A DNA stretch of 64,000 nt, from contig NW_019091651.1 of assembly GCF_001949145.1 (NCBI RefSeq), positions 28,098 to 92,097 on the forward strand. The letters run 5' to 3'. The notes beneath the pieces are model-generated. The model ran no database searches. It was not told the DNA's origin and saw only the letters and a program-made list of their open reading frames with translations. The DNA is from Acanthaster planci. Its lineage: Eukaryota > Echinodermata > Asteroidea > Valvatida > Acanthasteridae. Shown here piece by piece: positions 1 through 12,200 of the stretch (its first letter is position 1; every line of letters begins with the position of its first letter). The position numbers and the translations under genes were made by a program.

Positions 1-2280
1 ACCAACATCATACAAAAGACACTGACAGTAACAAATTGCACCACATTTCACACAGATCCACACCACTCCTCTATTTGCCAGTAACTGTTCCATACTGAAG
101 AAATTCATACATTTTACATGATACCATATATTACAACCATCACATTGTACTCTGTTTTCACATAACTCGATGTTCTCATCACAAAACCAGCCTATTTTCT
201 TCCACTCATTGTTCTTCACACTTTCACCACATCTGACTTCATTTGTTACAGGACTCTTTTGTCCATTTATTTTCCACTGTCGGCATTTTCATCCTCATTC
301 TCTTCGAGTTCCTGTCTTTTTCCCTTTCCGAAGAATTCCTCGATTTTTTTTGCGAAGCCATGATCGATTACCAGCTACAACCATGGTACAACCAAGAATT
401 TAAAACCCCGCGCCAGTAGTGTACTTTGACATGACTACGAACAAGATTAGGCCGAGCACATCGTGTTTACCTTTGGCATGTTAGACTTTGCACACGGTGT
501 ACTATTTCTTCATGACAATGCCACTAACAAGTCTGCCACTGTGGACCCATGGAATTTATTTTTTACCGCGTTCCCTTTCCCCATTTTTCAACATTTTGGG
601 GGCTTTGGAGAAATGTCAATCAGTCATTTGGTTTTTAGACCTTACTAATATTAAAATCGACGAAAAGTTGAGTGTCCAACGGACTGACACAAGTTGAATG
701 TAAGCTGGTCTCTCGATCGATTGGCATAGAAAACTTGCATACATTGCCTTTGCATGTGCATACCAGTGAATACACCAAACACTGAAGAACTAGGATCGGA
801 ATTATGTGGCGTGCGATGCACGTTGGCTGTACATGTACTGTACAGGTACGGTATGATAGGCCTGGGCTAAAAAGTGGAAATTATATCATTTTGTAAACAT
901 TGTGAATCAGTGCTTCACATTTAAAAACACAAAAAAGGTGAACTATTATTCAGGAATGTGAACAAAATACATAATATTAGCAATACTTTTATTCAATCTG
1001 GGGAAATTCGTGCTGGGCGGCAGAGTTTATTTCGGACCTACGTTCCGGGCACAAAGTTTCAGTGCCAGGCTGGCCCGCCCAGCGCTGCCCACCGTGGCTA
1101 GAACACTGATCATCAGGGGTCACATGACATGAGATTAAAGCTGCATTTTTTCCCATAGGTTTTGTACATGTTTTACCACTGAAAACTCATGAGTGATTAA
1201 TCGTTAACTTCGGCTTTAAATTCAAAATTCAGCTTATCTCAAAGACATTCTTCATTCCTGCCAAAAGAATAGGCTTTTATATACTAATATACCTCCATAA
1301 TTCAAAATGCTTGCACCACTACATCTTCTTAACTCGAAGTTTTTAAAGGGCTGATCCAAAAAAGACAGCTGGCAAATAACTGACAGTGAGTGGAAAAAGA
1401 GTCAAACTGCAAAGTGCACTTCGTCTTTTTGCGTGAGGACATGTGCGTGCTTGCTGCACCCATAGCTTACCCGAATCCCAGCTTTCAAGCAAACGTGATT
1501 GCTATTGCGTCCCAACCTAATGGCCTTTGACCGCATTGAAGAAGCATTGTGCATGCTGTAGCTGCCGCCACCTGCCCAATTGCAGCACTCATGTGCCGCT
1601 CACATACTGTCCAATCCCAGCCCGTGTGGACACAATGGACATGAGTTCCCGTGGCAGTGCTGGAAACGCACTTTTTGCATCGCCAAATCTCACTCCATCT
1701 TTTTTTAAGGGTAACAAAGGAAAGGTAAGGGAATGATAAAACAAACAATACGGCAATTTTTTTTTTTATATGTTTTTATGATCAAACATTTTGAAATACA
1801 AAATAATGTTAAAAAGGCATGATCATGTGGCCAAACAGGAAAACCCCGAGCAGAGCAAGGGCTGTGTGCATTGCTTTATGGTGTGCACCGCATAATACAA
1901 TTAACATGAAAGAATTGCCAAAAAAAAGCACAGGTCTCCTGCGTTCACATACCCCTGTCCAGCCTTAATGTGCAAATTTCCCATGTGCCTATTACAATTC
2001 ACTGAAAAGATTTCATTATGCATGCTGCCCCTTGACCCTCCACAATGCACTGTGGTACCGCCGCCATGTTTGTCCTTCGTTTCTCAGCGCCTATCGTTCA
2101 TGGACGTGTCTTTTATGACATTTTCCGATTCTCGAGTTCCGTACCTTTCGTGTTTGTGAAGTGACTTGATTCCTGTTTCGAAATAAAGAGTGATTCCTTA
2201 TCTCTTGGTAAGAATGTTTATTCTCATATTTTGTTCTTTGCATGCTTTGTTTTTCTTGTGGTTCTTTTCTGTCCCTTTTT
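1..2280. other. Non-coding flank, no gene recognised
   Basis: No reading frame here resembles a known protein, and the short open frames on both strands lack codon bias or domain motifs. An AATAAA hexamer lies near 2182 but no coding exon was found before it. The stretch around 688-710 (core ACAAGTTGAATGTAAGCTGG) recurs in slightly changed form at 26502-26523, so at least part of this flank is dispersed repeat. An upstream exon of the ankyrin gene could be hidden here; I did not find one. Confidence 0.5.
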
Positions 2281-2631
2281 TCTGTGCATCATATACAGGT
2301 TGAGATGTGACCTACTGTTAGGTGTGATGTGGGTATGGCCGTTGAACAGGGTTGGAGGGCCCTTTGTTCATTATGTGGTACGTGCATTCGGATAATAATG
2401 GCCCAACGCAGTACGGGTCTGGCCGTGGTGGGCTTCCCCGCTCCCTTTGTGGTGCGGTTTTGCATAATACGATTAGCAGCCTCGTTGAGGAGACCCTGAA
2501 TAGGCTGGGGTTGAGCGGAGGTACTGCAACACGCTCGTCGATAAGCAGCCTCGACGAGGACAAGATCAGGCTGAAGCGGAGGTACTGCAACATGCCTAGA
2601 TGGCTTATAACCTCCATAGATCAGGTTGAGC

Positions 2632-3181
2632 GGAGGTACCGCAACATGCCTATGTCTCTGATGACCACTACCAGGATTGATCAGGCTGAGAGAGCAGTAC
2701 TGTAACAATGCCTGACGACTACCACCCACCTACCCACCAGGGGGAGCGTGCTGGTCCACTACCGGTGGTCATTGATGCCCACTCTACACCTATAGGTCAG
2801 GTTGAGTTGATATTCCGCAACAATGCCTGTGATCATGATTGTCTGAGAGTAATGAGCCGTTCCTTTCTCTATGCTGCCAGTCCCAGGCATCACTATCAAC
2901 TGCAACCCCGGATGACCCTACTGACAAATGGCTCAGCGGGGCCAGTGGGGTGACGGCTTGCCCTCTGCCCGGGCCCTTCAATGGCTCCTGTTCGCCAGGT
3001 GACACCCGCTCGGAAGTCGGGCCGGCCAATTCCCTCCAAGCGGGCAACGGGCTCCACAACTGGATCGCCACACTCCACCGCTTCTGTCACTCCACCGCTT
3101 CTGGAGGTACCGCAACATGCCTATGTCTCTGATGACCACTACCATGATTGATCAGGGTGAGAGAGCAGTACTGTAACAATG
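2632..3181 (+). repeat. 79-bp direct duplication 471 bp apart, plus shorter echoes
   Basis: Positions 2632-2710 and 3103-3181 are nearly identical, differing at only a few bases. Shorter echoes of the same motif (GCGGAGGTACTGCAACA and variants) occur near 2514, 2575, 2690 and 2805, spaced roughly 55-115 bp. This looks like a degenerate tandem array whose units were partly re-duplicated. Confidence 0.75.
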
Positions 3182-3870
3182 ACACCCCTTCTGGACTGCT
3201 ACACCGCCAAGGCTTTCGTCCACCACATCCCATCTGCAGATCCAGCCTGCTGATGGGCTCCGGTCATGAGGCCACCGATCCAAATCTCGGGCACTGCTCG
3301 CAGGAGATGACCGACCACTCAGGGAACGCCGCCCGGTCCTTCCTCCAGCCGACCCGGCCCCTGGCTCCCCCGTACCGGTGCAGGTTAAGGGGCACAAGAC
3401 CAAGACTACTTTCAGACTCTTCTCCCTCATCTAAGGTTATGAAGAAACGCCGCTCCCTTTTGGATCCACCCGCCTTTGCCTTTCTGGCCCGCAAGAAAAT
3501 CTCCACACATCAGCTAGCGGCGATGGTACCCGACCCAAATCCATCCTGGTCGTCCCTCCTACCCCACAAGGGACGTCCTCTGAGGCTAAGTGGTCTCGGT
3601 TGTTCAGCCAGAACTGTTCCCCAAGTGGGACTTGGCTTCAGACCATGTGCCCGGATTGTAGTGGCTCTGTCTGTTGGCATTGCATTGGGGGCGAGTAAAC
3701 TTACTCCCCCGTTAGCTGGGTCCTGGCATGACTTCATCTCCAGTTACTGCGATCTGAATTCCTCTGGCGGTCTCCCTACTATTAGCATCTACCTTGGAAG
3801 ACATGTATTCGTTGTATCCTGGGCCAGCTACAATGACCTCCCCACTCCACGGACTATGGCTGTCAAATGA
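3148..3870 (+). CDS. Uncharacterised 240-codon open frame in GC-rich block
   Basis: This is the longest open frame in the first 10 kb. The predicted product is rich in Pro, Ser, Arg and Leu and shows no domain I recognise. Its start overlaps the second copy of the 79-bp duplication. GC-rich DNA produces long chance frames and several overlapping frames are open here, so a real protein is uncertain. If coding, the position suggests a DIRS ORF1 relic; no zinc knuckle or other gag signature is visible. Confidence 0.2.
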   Translation: MIRVREQYCNNDTPSGLLHRQGFRPPHPICRSSLLMGSGHEATDPNLGHCSQEMTDHSGNAARSFLQPTRPLAPPYRCRLRGTRPRLLSDSSPSSKVMKKRRSLLDPPAFAFLARKKISTHQLAAMVPDPNPSWSSLLPHKGRPLRLSGLGCSARTVPQVGLGFRPCARIVVALSVGIALGASKLTPPLAGSWHDFISSYCDLNSSGGLPTISIYLGRHVFVVSWASYNDLPTPRTMAVK

Positions 3871-4610
3871 ACTTCTCAGCGGTTTGCTCAAGCGTGACTG
3901 GGAACTTATAACGCCTCGGGCTGACAGCCCATTGCTTTCAGGGGCGGCCGATTCAGAGGCGTCGCCTACCTATATGGACTCTTCACCAGCCACCTTTTGG
4001 GCTACAGAATTGCAGTCATCACTGCGGCTTCTGGGTACCGGTTAGGGCTATCTGATCAGGGTATTTCCTTCTTCTCAGGCGGTTTGGCACCTTTCGACCT
4101 ATCAAGACCTGCTACTGATGTTCCATGCTCGTACGTTCTTTCTTTGTGTTCTGCGACCAGATTACCCGCACATAAGAAGTGTATATGCAAGAAATTCCGT
4201 TCTACACTTGGGCAGGATATTTCTTCATCAGGTTTGATAACGGCAGTCCGCCTCTTGTCCTCCTTAGCCAGCCGCCTTGAGTCATTGGAGGCATTCAGCT
4301 GTGTAACAGTCAACCACGATCTCCAGATGCCACCCCCCCATGGAGCTCTGACCGATGATCACGCCAAAACCCAGTATCCATGCCTCTACCACCCTCATTC
4401 GCTGATATTCCATATATTCTCTCACCTGGCCTGGCCACACCCCACATTGCCTTCCGGATGCGTGTTCTGGAGTGGGCGTGTCCAAAGCTTGCATACGGTG
4501 ACTGTTACGAGGTCTGACAAAGGTGTGTCTGCTGTTTGTGCTTACTTTTGTTAATGGATTGTCATCGCTGCCTTTCCGACTGTGCCTAGCGTAATTGTAA
4601 CGAGAAGGCG

Positions 4611-4990
4611 GACTTGGCAAGTATCTGTTGATTGTATGTTTTATCTATGCGTGATCTCTATTCCAGTGATTAAATTGAAATGATTTCAGCGCTGCTGTGT
4701 ATGTTGAAAGTGCTTGGTTATGGAGCGGTGTGCAATCTGTGGTCGCTCTTAACCTGCAATTTTTGTATTTTTGCCGCGCATACGGATTGATCTTTATTCC
4801 CTGTGCACGTAATGATATGGCTGTTGTCCTCCAACTTCAGGATACAAATGACCACGTCGAACATACTAAAATGTAACAGGGCTCACTTTTCTTCCTTATT
4901 ATGAATACTTCAGCATCTATTTACAGGTAGGCTCTTCCACTCCATGTCTCCAGGGTCTGGGACACTGCCTTTGAAGACAAATAAAGCAAC
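4611..4990. other. Spacer replacing the RT region of DIRS copy A
   Basis: AT-richer sequence with no recognisable coding. In a complete DIRS element the reverse transcriptase would lie between ORF1 and RNase H. Here RNase H resumes abruptly at about 4994, so the RT has been deleted or replaced. Confidence 0.4.
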
Positions 4991-4993
4991 AAG

Positions 4994-5700
4994 TTAGAGA
5001 TCCAAGTGGTGTATAATGCTCTTCAACACTTTCGACAACACCTAGTGGGTCGTTCCTTTCGAGTCCAGAGCAACAACTCCACGGCAGCGACGTACATCAA
5101 CCACCAGGGCGACACTCGCTCCCCTCAATGCTGTGCCCATCTGTGACTTCTCTTCATGTGGACAAATGAACAAGAGATCACCCTCCAGGCCGTCCACATA
5201 GCAGGTACAAACAACAGCCTAGCAGTCTCACTATCTCGGGGTGCCGTCCCACGGACAGGGTGAATTCTTCACCCAAACATGGTCTGCCATATCTTTACGA
5301 AGATTCCCCATATTGACCTCTTCACTTCCACCAACAAAACTTATCTTCTGAAGTTCTGCTCCAGGTTCCCTCACCCACAGACATAGGCGACAGGCGCCCT
5401 ACAGTTCGACTGGTAGGGCCTTCTTGCATATGCCTTGGACGCGTCCTGTCCAAGATAGAGCTGGTGCCATGTCGGGTCCTCCTCATTGCCCCGTTCTGGC
5501 CTCGCCAACCATGGTTTCCGAGACTAACTAGACTCTTGATACGATGGCCACTGGTCTTTCCACCCAGGGAGGGCATTCTTCGTCAATCCAAGCCAGGGGT
5601 CCTCTATCCAGCACCAGGGGATCTTCACTTCATGTACTGGACATTATCCAATGATCCTGCAGAGCGTCAGGCCTTTCTGCGGACACTGCATCCATGACAG
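4994..5700 (+). pseudogene. DIRS copy A: RNase H C-terminal half and linker, broken
   Basis: The start reads LEIQVVYNALQHF, then SNNSTAATYINHQGDTRS, matching the same segment of DIRS copy C (LELQVAVNAPQHF, then SDNTTVVAYIHHQGSTHS). This is the RNase H fold characteristic of DIRS polyproteins, ending with NSLAVSLS where functional copies have an N-x-x-A-D-x-L-S motif. The following linker (IDLFTSTNKTYLLKFCSRF and a segment resembling LLIAPFWPRQPW) matches the region between RNase H and the next ORF in this family. Several stops and frameshifts make it non-functional. The catalytic aspartate after Ser is Asn here (SNN instead of SDN). Confidence 0.7.
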
Positions 5701-5839
5701 CCCAGGGTTGACAACTGTCAACTCGCAAAATTTACAACAGCTGACTACAATGTTTAACCAGATGGTGGGACAATCACGATGCTTCTCTAACTGAAGCTCC
5801 TGTGAGTTCTGTCGCAGACTTTTTCATGTACATGTAACT

Positions 5840-6697
5840 ATTCCACTTGGCCCTCCAGATTGCCACCATTCGCAATTTCTGGCCGGCCTTGGCAGCTGTT
5901 CATTCTGGGTTCAGTGATGGACTAACGGTTTCTGATAATGCTGCCATCTACCATCTCCTCCAGGGAATGTTTGCCGAGCGTCCTTACGTTAAACGCCTCA
6001 TTCTGTCTTTGGACCTTGGGAGCGTCATGCTTGTGCTTGCCGGTCCCCCTTTGAGCCCCTTTCTGATGCATCTGATCTCCATCTCAGCATCAAACTGTCA
6101 TTCCTCCTGACGGTTGTTACCTCCAGACACAGCAGCGAACTACATGCTTTGTCAACTGCTGAAGGTCACATCCACTGGGAATTGCACGGGGTTTGCCTTA
6201 TCTCAGCCATTGAGTTCCTGACAAAGAACCAGACGCCTGCCTTCCGGTCTCCTGGCATATTTGTCCCCGACATAGATAACTCTGACAAAAAATGGTGTCC
6301 GATTCGTACTCTCAAGTGGTACCTCACCAGGACCAAGCATTGCCGGGAGCCTGGTTCTAGACTTTTCATCACAACCACAAAGCCCTTTCATCCAGCAGTA
6401 AAGGACACTATTGCTCGATGGACAGTCTCGGCGATCATCTTCGCAAACCAGGACTGGCCGACTCGGCATGACGAAACGACCTGTTCTCATGTCAGAGCCC
6501 ATGATGTTCAGGCCCCCTCCTCATCCTGGTCATACTTCCGAGGCCTCTCCCTGGTGGATATATGCCAGACAGCCTGCTGGAAATCGTCCTCCACCTTCAC
6601 CGAGTGCTATCTGAAGGATGTCCTGCAGAGCGAGACGGCTCATGGTGCAGCAACCTTGTGGTTGGGACAGCATCCAGTGCCATCCCACAGTGAATAA
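5840..6697 (+). pseudogene. DIRS copy A: tyrosine recombinase remnant
   Basis: Tyrosine recombinases of DIRS elements integrate the circular DNA intermediate without target duplication. The remnant runs from LALQIATIRNFWPALAAVHS through SELHALSTAEGHIHWELHG, FLTKNQTPAFRSP, CPIRTLKWYLTRTK, RLFITTTKPFHPA, VRAHDVQAPSSSW and a C-terminal CYLKDV. The last contains the presumed nucleophile tyrosine. Two key residues look lost: the arginine of the R-x-S-E-L box is His (HSSEL), and the HxxR box reads H-D-V-Q (Gln codon at 6509-6511). A frame change occurs near 6110-6140. The longest intact part is the 182-codon frame 6149-6697. Confidence 0.8.
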
Positions 6698-6825
6698 TGA
6701 ATTCTTCATCGTAGATACCTCTTTCTCTGGTGAGTGTTCACTTGGGCGATGCCTGCCTATGTTCTCTAGTAACTACTCTCCTGTTGCCGACCCTCCTCCA
6801 TGGTACGGTGCCACTCTGCATATGT

Positions 6826-6905
6826 AGGCTGGACAGGGGTATGTTAACGCAGGAGACTCCTCCCACACATTTTTGTGGGTCGGGACTCTTAGTGATACTT
6901 AGCCA
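6826..6905 (+). repeat. DIRS copy A terminal hairpin segment
   Basis: Immediately after the recombinase, CATATGTAG is followed by an imperfect inverted repeat (arms beginning GAGACTCCTCCCACA and ending TGTGGGTCGGGACTC). The corresponding place in DIRS copy C (37625-37735) carries the same CATATGTAG and a longer hairpin with related arms. Such complementary end sequences are expected of DIRS elements. Confidence 0.5.
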
Positions 6906-8375
6906 TGAAGCAAAAACCATATCACTACAATGTATTTTTCAGGTGAAGGAGAGAAAGGGTGTTCTTCAGAGAAATAGCAGAAACTTCAATTTGGCTTCTG
7001 TGGTGTCTTGGTGATCCTAACAAGCCTTTTGCTTTCAAGTCTGAAAGGTCAAGGGTAAAAGTCACTTTGTCTGAAACAAGAACAGGATGCTTTATAGGGC
7101 ATTTGTGTTTGTTGACAGATTGTTCTTTTCCCCTTCCTCACTTGAATAATACCAAAAATTGTGAGCAGATGAAAATAAGAGGAAAAGCCCAATAATCCTC
7201 CCAAAAATAACAAATAACTAGACACTGCAAGACTGGTATTGTGTACAGCCAAGGATTCAGACTAAGGCCCATTTGTTCCAATGATTCAGATTTCTCCCGT
7301 CATACACAGGAACTGAAAAGGCATTTGATTGCAAGGGGGCACGGCTATCACCAGATTCAACACTCTATCAATAGTGCCCACTCGGGCCATAGAAGTCTTG
7401 CACTCAAGGAGGAGACCCCAATAGCCCTAACAGTCCCAAATCCTCTGATTTCAATATGATTTTACATACACCCAAGGGGCTTAGGGTTAAAAAACAATCC
7501 CCACGTTCCCTTGGTCACCATCCCCACATTCCCTTGGTCACCACTTTTCATCCTTGTCTTCCTCCCCTTTGCAAAATAATCAACAATCATCATATCCTCT
7601 ACACTTCAGACCACCTTGCCAGTGCCATCCCAGACACCTGCTTGTGGCTATAGTACAGGCGTCCCCGCAACCTACGGGACCTTATCATTTGGGCAGAGGT
7701 GTCCCCCTTGGATACCTTTCCCCTTTCCAGCAGGCACGTTCAAGTTTGAATCTAATAGATGTATTTTTTTGCCAGAACCATGTCCTGGAATCAGATACAT
7801 TCTCTGGACACTCCTCCGGTATCACCCACGGAACCAAAGGCACTGTCACTTGTAGCTCTTCTATTGTCATAAATCTTATCTCTTGCAAGGTGCAATGTGG
7901 GTCATGCTGTTTAGCATCAACAAGCATGAAGTAGCGTCAACAAAGTGTGAATAAGTTATTCAAGCATATTTATGCAAAAAAATTATATGTACAATATAAA
8001 CTGGATATCAACATATCATATTCACTGTATCACATTTATCTAAAATGATATCTGAGTGTAGAAAGTTGAGTGACAAAGTCGGTTCTGGTCATGCAGCCAA
8101 ACCGGCTGCCATCTTGTTTTTGCGTGAAAGGCACAGAAAAGAAAGATGGCGGCCCCCTTACATGGCAAAAAATTTTCATTTCCTTGCGTGAATCTGGAAT
8201 AAAATTCCCAGTTTTTCTTACTCATTGGAACATGTTAGAGTCTGCAAAATATAATAAAACCACTTGGAAACCATTAGAGGATATTTTCAAGTTGTTGATG
8301 CCTTGTTGACATTATTTATTTGTGTTGATGCTTGTTGACATTAAATAGCATGACATTGCAGTGTTTAGTATGTCA
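6906..8375. other. No gene; holds one copy of a dispersed repeat end
   Basis: No coding region was recognised. Positions about 7420-7490 match, in inverted orientation, the sequence at about 23115-23190 (shared core AATAGCCCTAACAGTCC, then a block ending TTTCAATATGATTTTACATAC). Around 8090-8155 is a YY1-like AAAGATGGCGGCC in an otherwise unremarkable context. Confidence 0.5.
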
Positions 8376-8379
8376 GAGA

Positions 8380-8935
8380 GACTAAGATCACTCTCAAGAA
8401 GCATTTCTAAGGCCATAGATCTACAGTCAACACCAAACGAAGTGGGCCACCACTTCAGCCTTCCTTACCATTCTATGTCTGACATGATCTTACAGGGCAT
8501 AGAATCACTTGGGCACCATAAAGATGCTGTTCGCTTCAACAGGGAGAAGCTTTGGATCAAATGCCTCTGCACCATACAACCCCATGGCCTTATTAACACT
8601 CTTGTCTTTCCCTCTCTTTTGCCTGCAGATTATCCCCCACACACGCAGGGTCCAGTTCCTTCCATTGTATTTTTCTTTGATCTCTTTACCATCTTACACC
8701 CCTTTGTTGCGTAACCATGTCTTTCGTGCAGTCCCCTTCAGCCCTTGCCCCTTTATCCAGCCTGCAGCTTTCTTGATCTCTCCTTTTGTCCTCTTGCATT
8801 TATCCATGCTTGGTTGATTCCCCATTTACTTGTTTGTCCTGTCCACTTGTCATATTGCCTTTGAGAAAGATTCTGCTGGGATCGAAATGTCAGGGCCCTC
8901 CATATTTTGAAATAATAAATAAATAAATAAACTTG
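8380..8935 (+). pseudogene. Penelope-like element fragment: C-terminal GIY-YIG region and 3' end
   Basis: The frame 8361-8714 reads NEVGHHFSLPYHSMSDM, then RFNREKLWIKCLCTIQPHGL. The pattern is a His-Phe-x-Leu-x-x-His-S-x-S-D-M block followed by R-x-x-E-x-x-W-I-x-x-L-x-T and P-x-G-x-N. That is the usual C-terminal end of Penelope-like polyproteins, downstream of the GIY-YIG nuclease core. About 250 bp further on, TTTGAGAAAGATTCTGCTGG and ATCGAAATGTC resemble the common 3' tail of these elements. The tail ends in an (AATA)n run at 8913-8930. The reverse transcriptase is missing, as expected for a 5'-truncated copy. Confidence 0.65.
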
Positions 8936-9290
8936 TCAATTTTCATGGTTCAGCTGCTTTTGAACAGTGTGGTTCAACTTTCAAACACTGTAGAGGATGA
9001 TTTCTGAAAGGTCAGTACATCCTCCATCCAAGGTGAGATCGTGACGCCGGCAAGTGTGGCATCAATGGTGCAGGTTACGGGAGTACATATAGTCAGTGAC
9101 TTGAAAAGTGGGGAGGGGGGAGAATGAAGTAGAAGTACAATGTTTGAAAGTTGAAATATGATTGAAACATGAAGTGTCACAGCCTTTGAAAGTTGAAGAA
9201 CGACTTTAGAAAGTATGAGTATGACCATTGAAAGTTGAACTGTGATGTTTGAAAAGTTGAACAACTTTTGCCTCTCCATTTTAGCATGTT
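8936..9290. repeat. Short-period repeat of GAAAGTTGAA motifs
   Basis: TTTGAAAGTTGAA-like words recur irregularly at about 20-40 bp between 9140 and 9266 (for example near 9142, 9185, 9228 and 9248). Simple degenerate minisatellite without coding content. Confidence 0.5.
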
Positions 9291-12200
9291 ATATGAATTG
9301 GAGCTGAAGTATTTCATCAAAGTCTTAAGGGAAGCAGGTTTGAAAAAGACCTCAGGTGGGGTACAGAACAAAAACATGGGGTGTCTTATTGCAAGAAAAA
9401 ATAAAGGATATCTTAACAAAAATACTTGTTTGCTGAAAAGGCAACAAAAATTGAGGGGCAGAAACAATACAACACACAAAACAAAGAATATACCATTTTC
9501 TTGGCCATCCTACCGAGGAAAGGTACTGTTTTTCCTGACCGTTTTCATAATATACATGTAAACACTCCCCTATTTACCTAGCACGGCACCTGCCAAAGGT
9601 ATGACATCTGATGACAGCAAAACCTGTCTGTTTTCTGTGGTACAGCAAGACAGTACAATAAGTATGTACAAATAGTGTTCAAGACCCTTTAACCCAGGCT
9701 GTAGTTTGAATGGATTTGATGTGCCCTTTCCTTGTACCATTCGTCTGACCGTATGACATCTGTTTGGTTCACTGTGTCTCGGCAGATTGATGGATATAGC
9801 TCTGTGTACATGTAATGGCACAACATTGTTAACAGGTCTTTGTTCTGTTCTTTTTCCGCATATTTTTTGTGTGGTGTGTACTCGGGATCATTTTTGTTTT
9901 CACAGACTGAAACTTTGCTGAATTTCCCACATTAGAAAGATTTTTAGTCAATTGCTGTTGTGTTCCATAGGTAAACAGATGGAGTGACAAAGGATTTTGT
10001 GCCAGTTTATGAGAATCAAAACCTTTATATTTGAGCCTGTAGTTTCAATTCATTTCTTATGGATAACTGACCAATTTACTAGTTACAATATTACAGTTTT
10101 CCGGTTTGGTGCTCAGAGCACATGCCAAGCATGCGAATAATAATTTTTTTTTCATGTTGCTGTGAGTAGGCATAATTATTCTTCAAAGGTAACTGCACAG
10201 ACCTAACAAAAGTTCCTTGAAAGTTCCGCTGTGTGGGCCAGAATATTGTTTTCAAGGGACCTCTGAGCCAAGCAGATGAACAATTTGTGTCAATGATGAT
10301 TACATGGGCCAACAAAGAATGTGCAGATGAAATCACAGAGAATATTCACACAGAGAAACTGGCATATTGGATCATGACTGGCTGAAATTGGCACACACAG
10401 TCAGTAATGGTTCGTTGGTCCGTTTGTTGAAAGGATCGCCTTGCAAAAATAGTTTCCCGCCTGCATGTTTCACTACCTTGGTGCATCATGATTCCTTAAA
10501 TTTGGTGTTTTTCCATGCCCTAAGGCCAGAAAATAGTTGTCCTTCTGGTTTGCCAAATGACCCAAATTTTTCTGCGTGACCTTAACATTTTATCATCATG
10601 TTGAAAAAAATAACTAAATTGGGAATAAAAGAATAAATGCTTCATCAAAACTTTTCTCATGTTAAAGACACTTGTATTTATGTATTTGCCAATTTTGAGA
10701 ACAAACTTTTGTTATAAGCAGACAAAATGAACTTCACACAAAGACAACCATACCAGTGTGTGTGTGTGCACGCCTCAGTCAGACTGATTTTATTTCATCA
10801 TAATATGTTGGGCACCGAAATCTGGGCAGCTGACTCATCCTCATCAAAGGCCGAGAAACATTGCTCCAAACACATTTGACTCAAAGCATCCATTCTACAT
10901 GAATGCTTTGAGCACCCACAAAGGCCCAAAGTGCCCATAGTTCAAAGTACCATTTGTCTTGGGATGCCATGTTTATCATTATTCACTGTTTGGGCCTCCG
11001 CCAAGACCAAAGAGCATCAACTCTCTAAACACCACTTGACTTGGAGCACCAGAGCTCAATGACAATGACGTTATAATAGGCTGAAGCGACAATTCGATAG
11101 GACAGTGCTAGAAGACTTCATAACTTCACCAAGCTGTAATAATTATTATGTACATATGCACAGTCAACACATGAGTTCCTGACACCAGTTTCTTTCTTTG
11201 CACTTACTAAAGGGAAGACATGATTACAGCAACCAATTAGACACTAGCTACTCAATCAAGTTTAATGCATCACAATGAACTTTATCTAATCTATGTATTA
11301 TTTTAATTTTCATAATGTCAAATCATTCAGCAACTATTGGGGTATTTTATCCGATTTAAAATTCAAGGAGGGGGAAGGAGAAGGTGGTGGGAAAAATTTG
11401 TAGAAGAATCTGAGTGTAGGTGTTGCTCCTTCATAGGCTGAGACAAAAGTGACAATACGGCAACTTTTCCTTCCCGCCCAAAGTTTCAACTTCAAAGAGA
11501 AAAGAACCAACCCAACTTCTAATTTTCTTCTGGCCAGGTTTTATCGGTTGGATGGTTGTCCCTCCAAGCCCTCTTTGCCATTGGTCAACATTTTGCGGCT
11601 CCTGATTGGCCATTTTTTTTTTCATAAGAGGATCCCAATTTGCACATGTACATGTTATGCAGATATGGTGCAGCAGGAAGCTACTATCCACAGTAATGCT
11701 ATCCCTTTTGCCAAACACCTAAAATGAACGCAGGGCACAATCTATTGCCAGATTTGCTGCTTATAAATAATTTGATCAATAATTGATAAAAATATATTGT
11801 TTTCACAAGTCCCTTTAGCAGTCTAGTTCGCAATCACAGTGATGAAAATGTATCCGCAACAGTACTGCATGCTGTGAAGCAATACGGTACTAGTTTTTGC
11901 CATGCTGCACCAATGCCAAAGAAGGCATGATGAAAATGCCTCAACCGGCTTACATATCCCAGCCAAATACTGTAATGTCTCTGCACTACACAATGATGAC
12001 ACACACACTGCTCAGCAATTGCCCATTGAAAAACACTGATGAAGCAAGAAGAATTTCTGCGGATTAATTCAATTCACAGAACTTGATCTCTTGTTTTTAT
12101 ATGTGTTTTCTGTGTTCATACATTTAGTTTAAGGTTGAATCTCTCGCAAGAGTTTTTCCACAAAATTTCCTCCCGTACGGCAAGGTTTCTAACTTGCCCC

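Larger units (their letters stand above)
2281..4610 (+). repeat. GC-rich block, possible ORF1-side part of DIRS copy A
   Basis: This block is much richer in G+C than its flanks and lies directly upstream, in the same orientation, of recognisable DIRS coding remnants. DIRS copy B starts with a similarly GC-rich segment. It contains open frames of 185-240 codons without recognised domains, and short direct repeats around the motif GGAGGTACYGCAACATGCCT. I infer that it is the ORF1 (gag-like) side of the element, but sequence identity to the ORF1 parts of copies B or C is not evident, so it could be an unrelated repeat. Confidence 0.35.
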
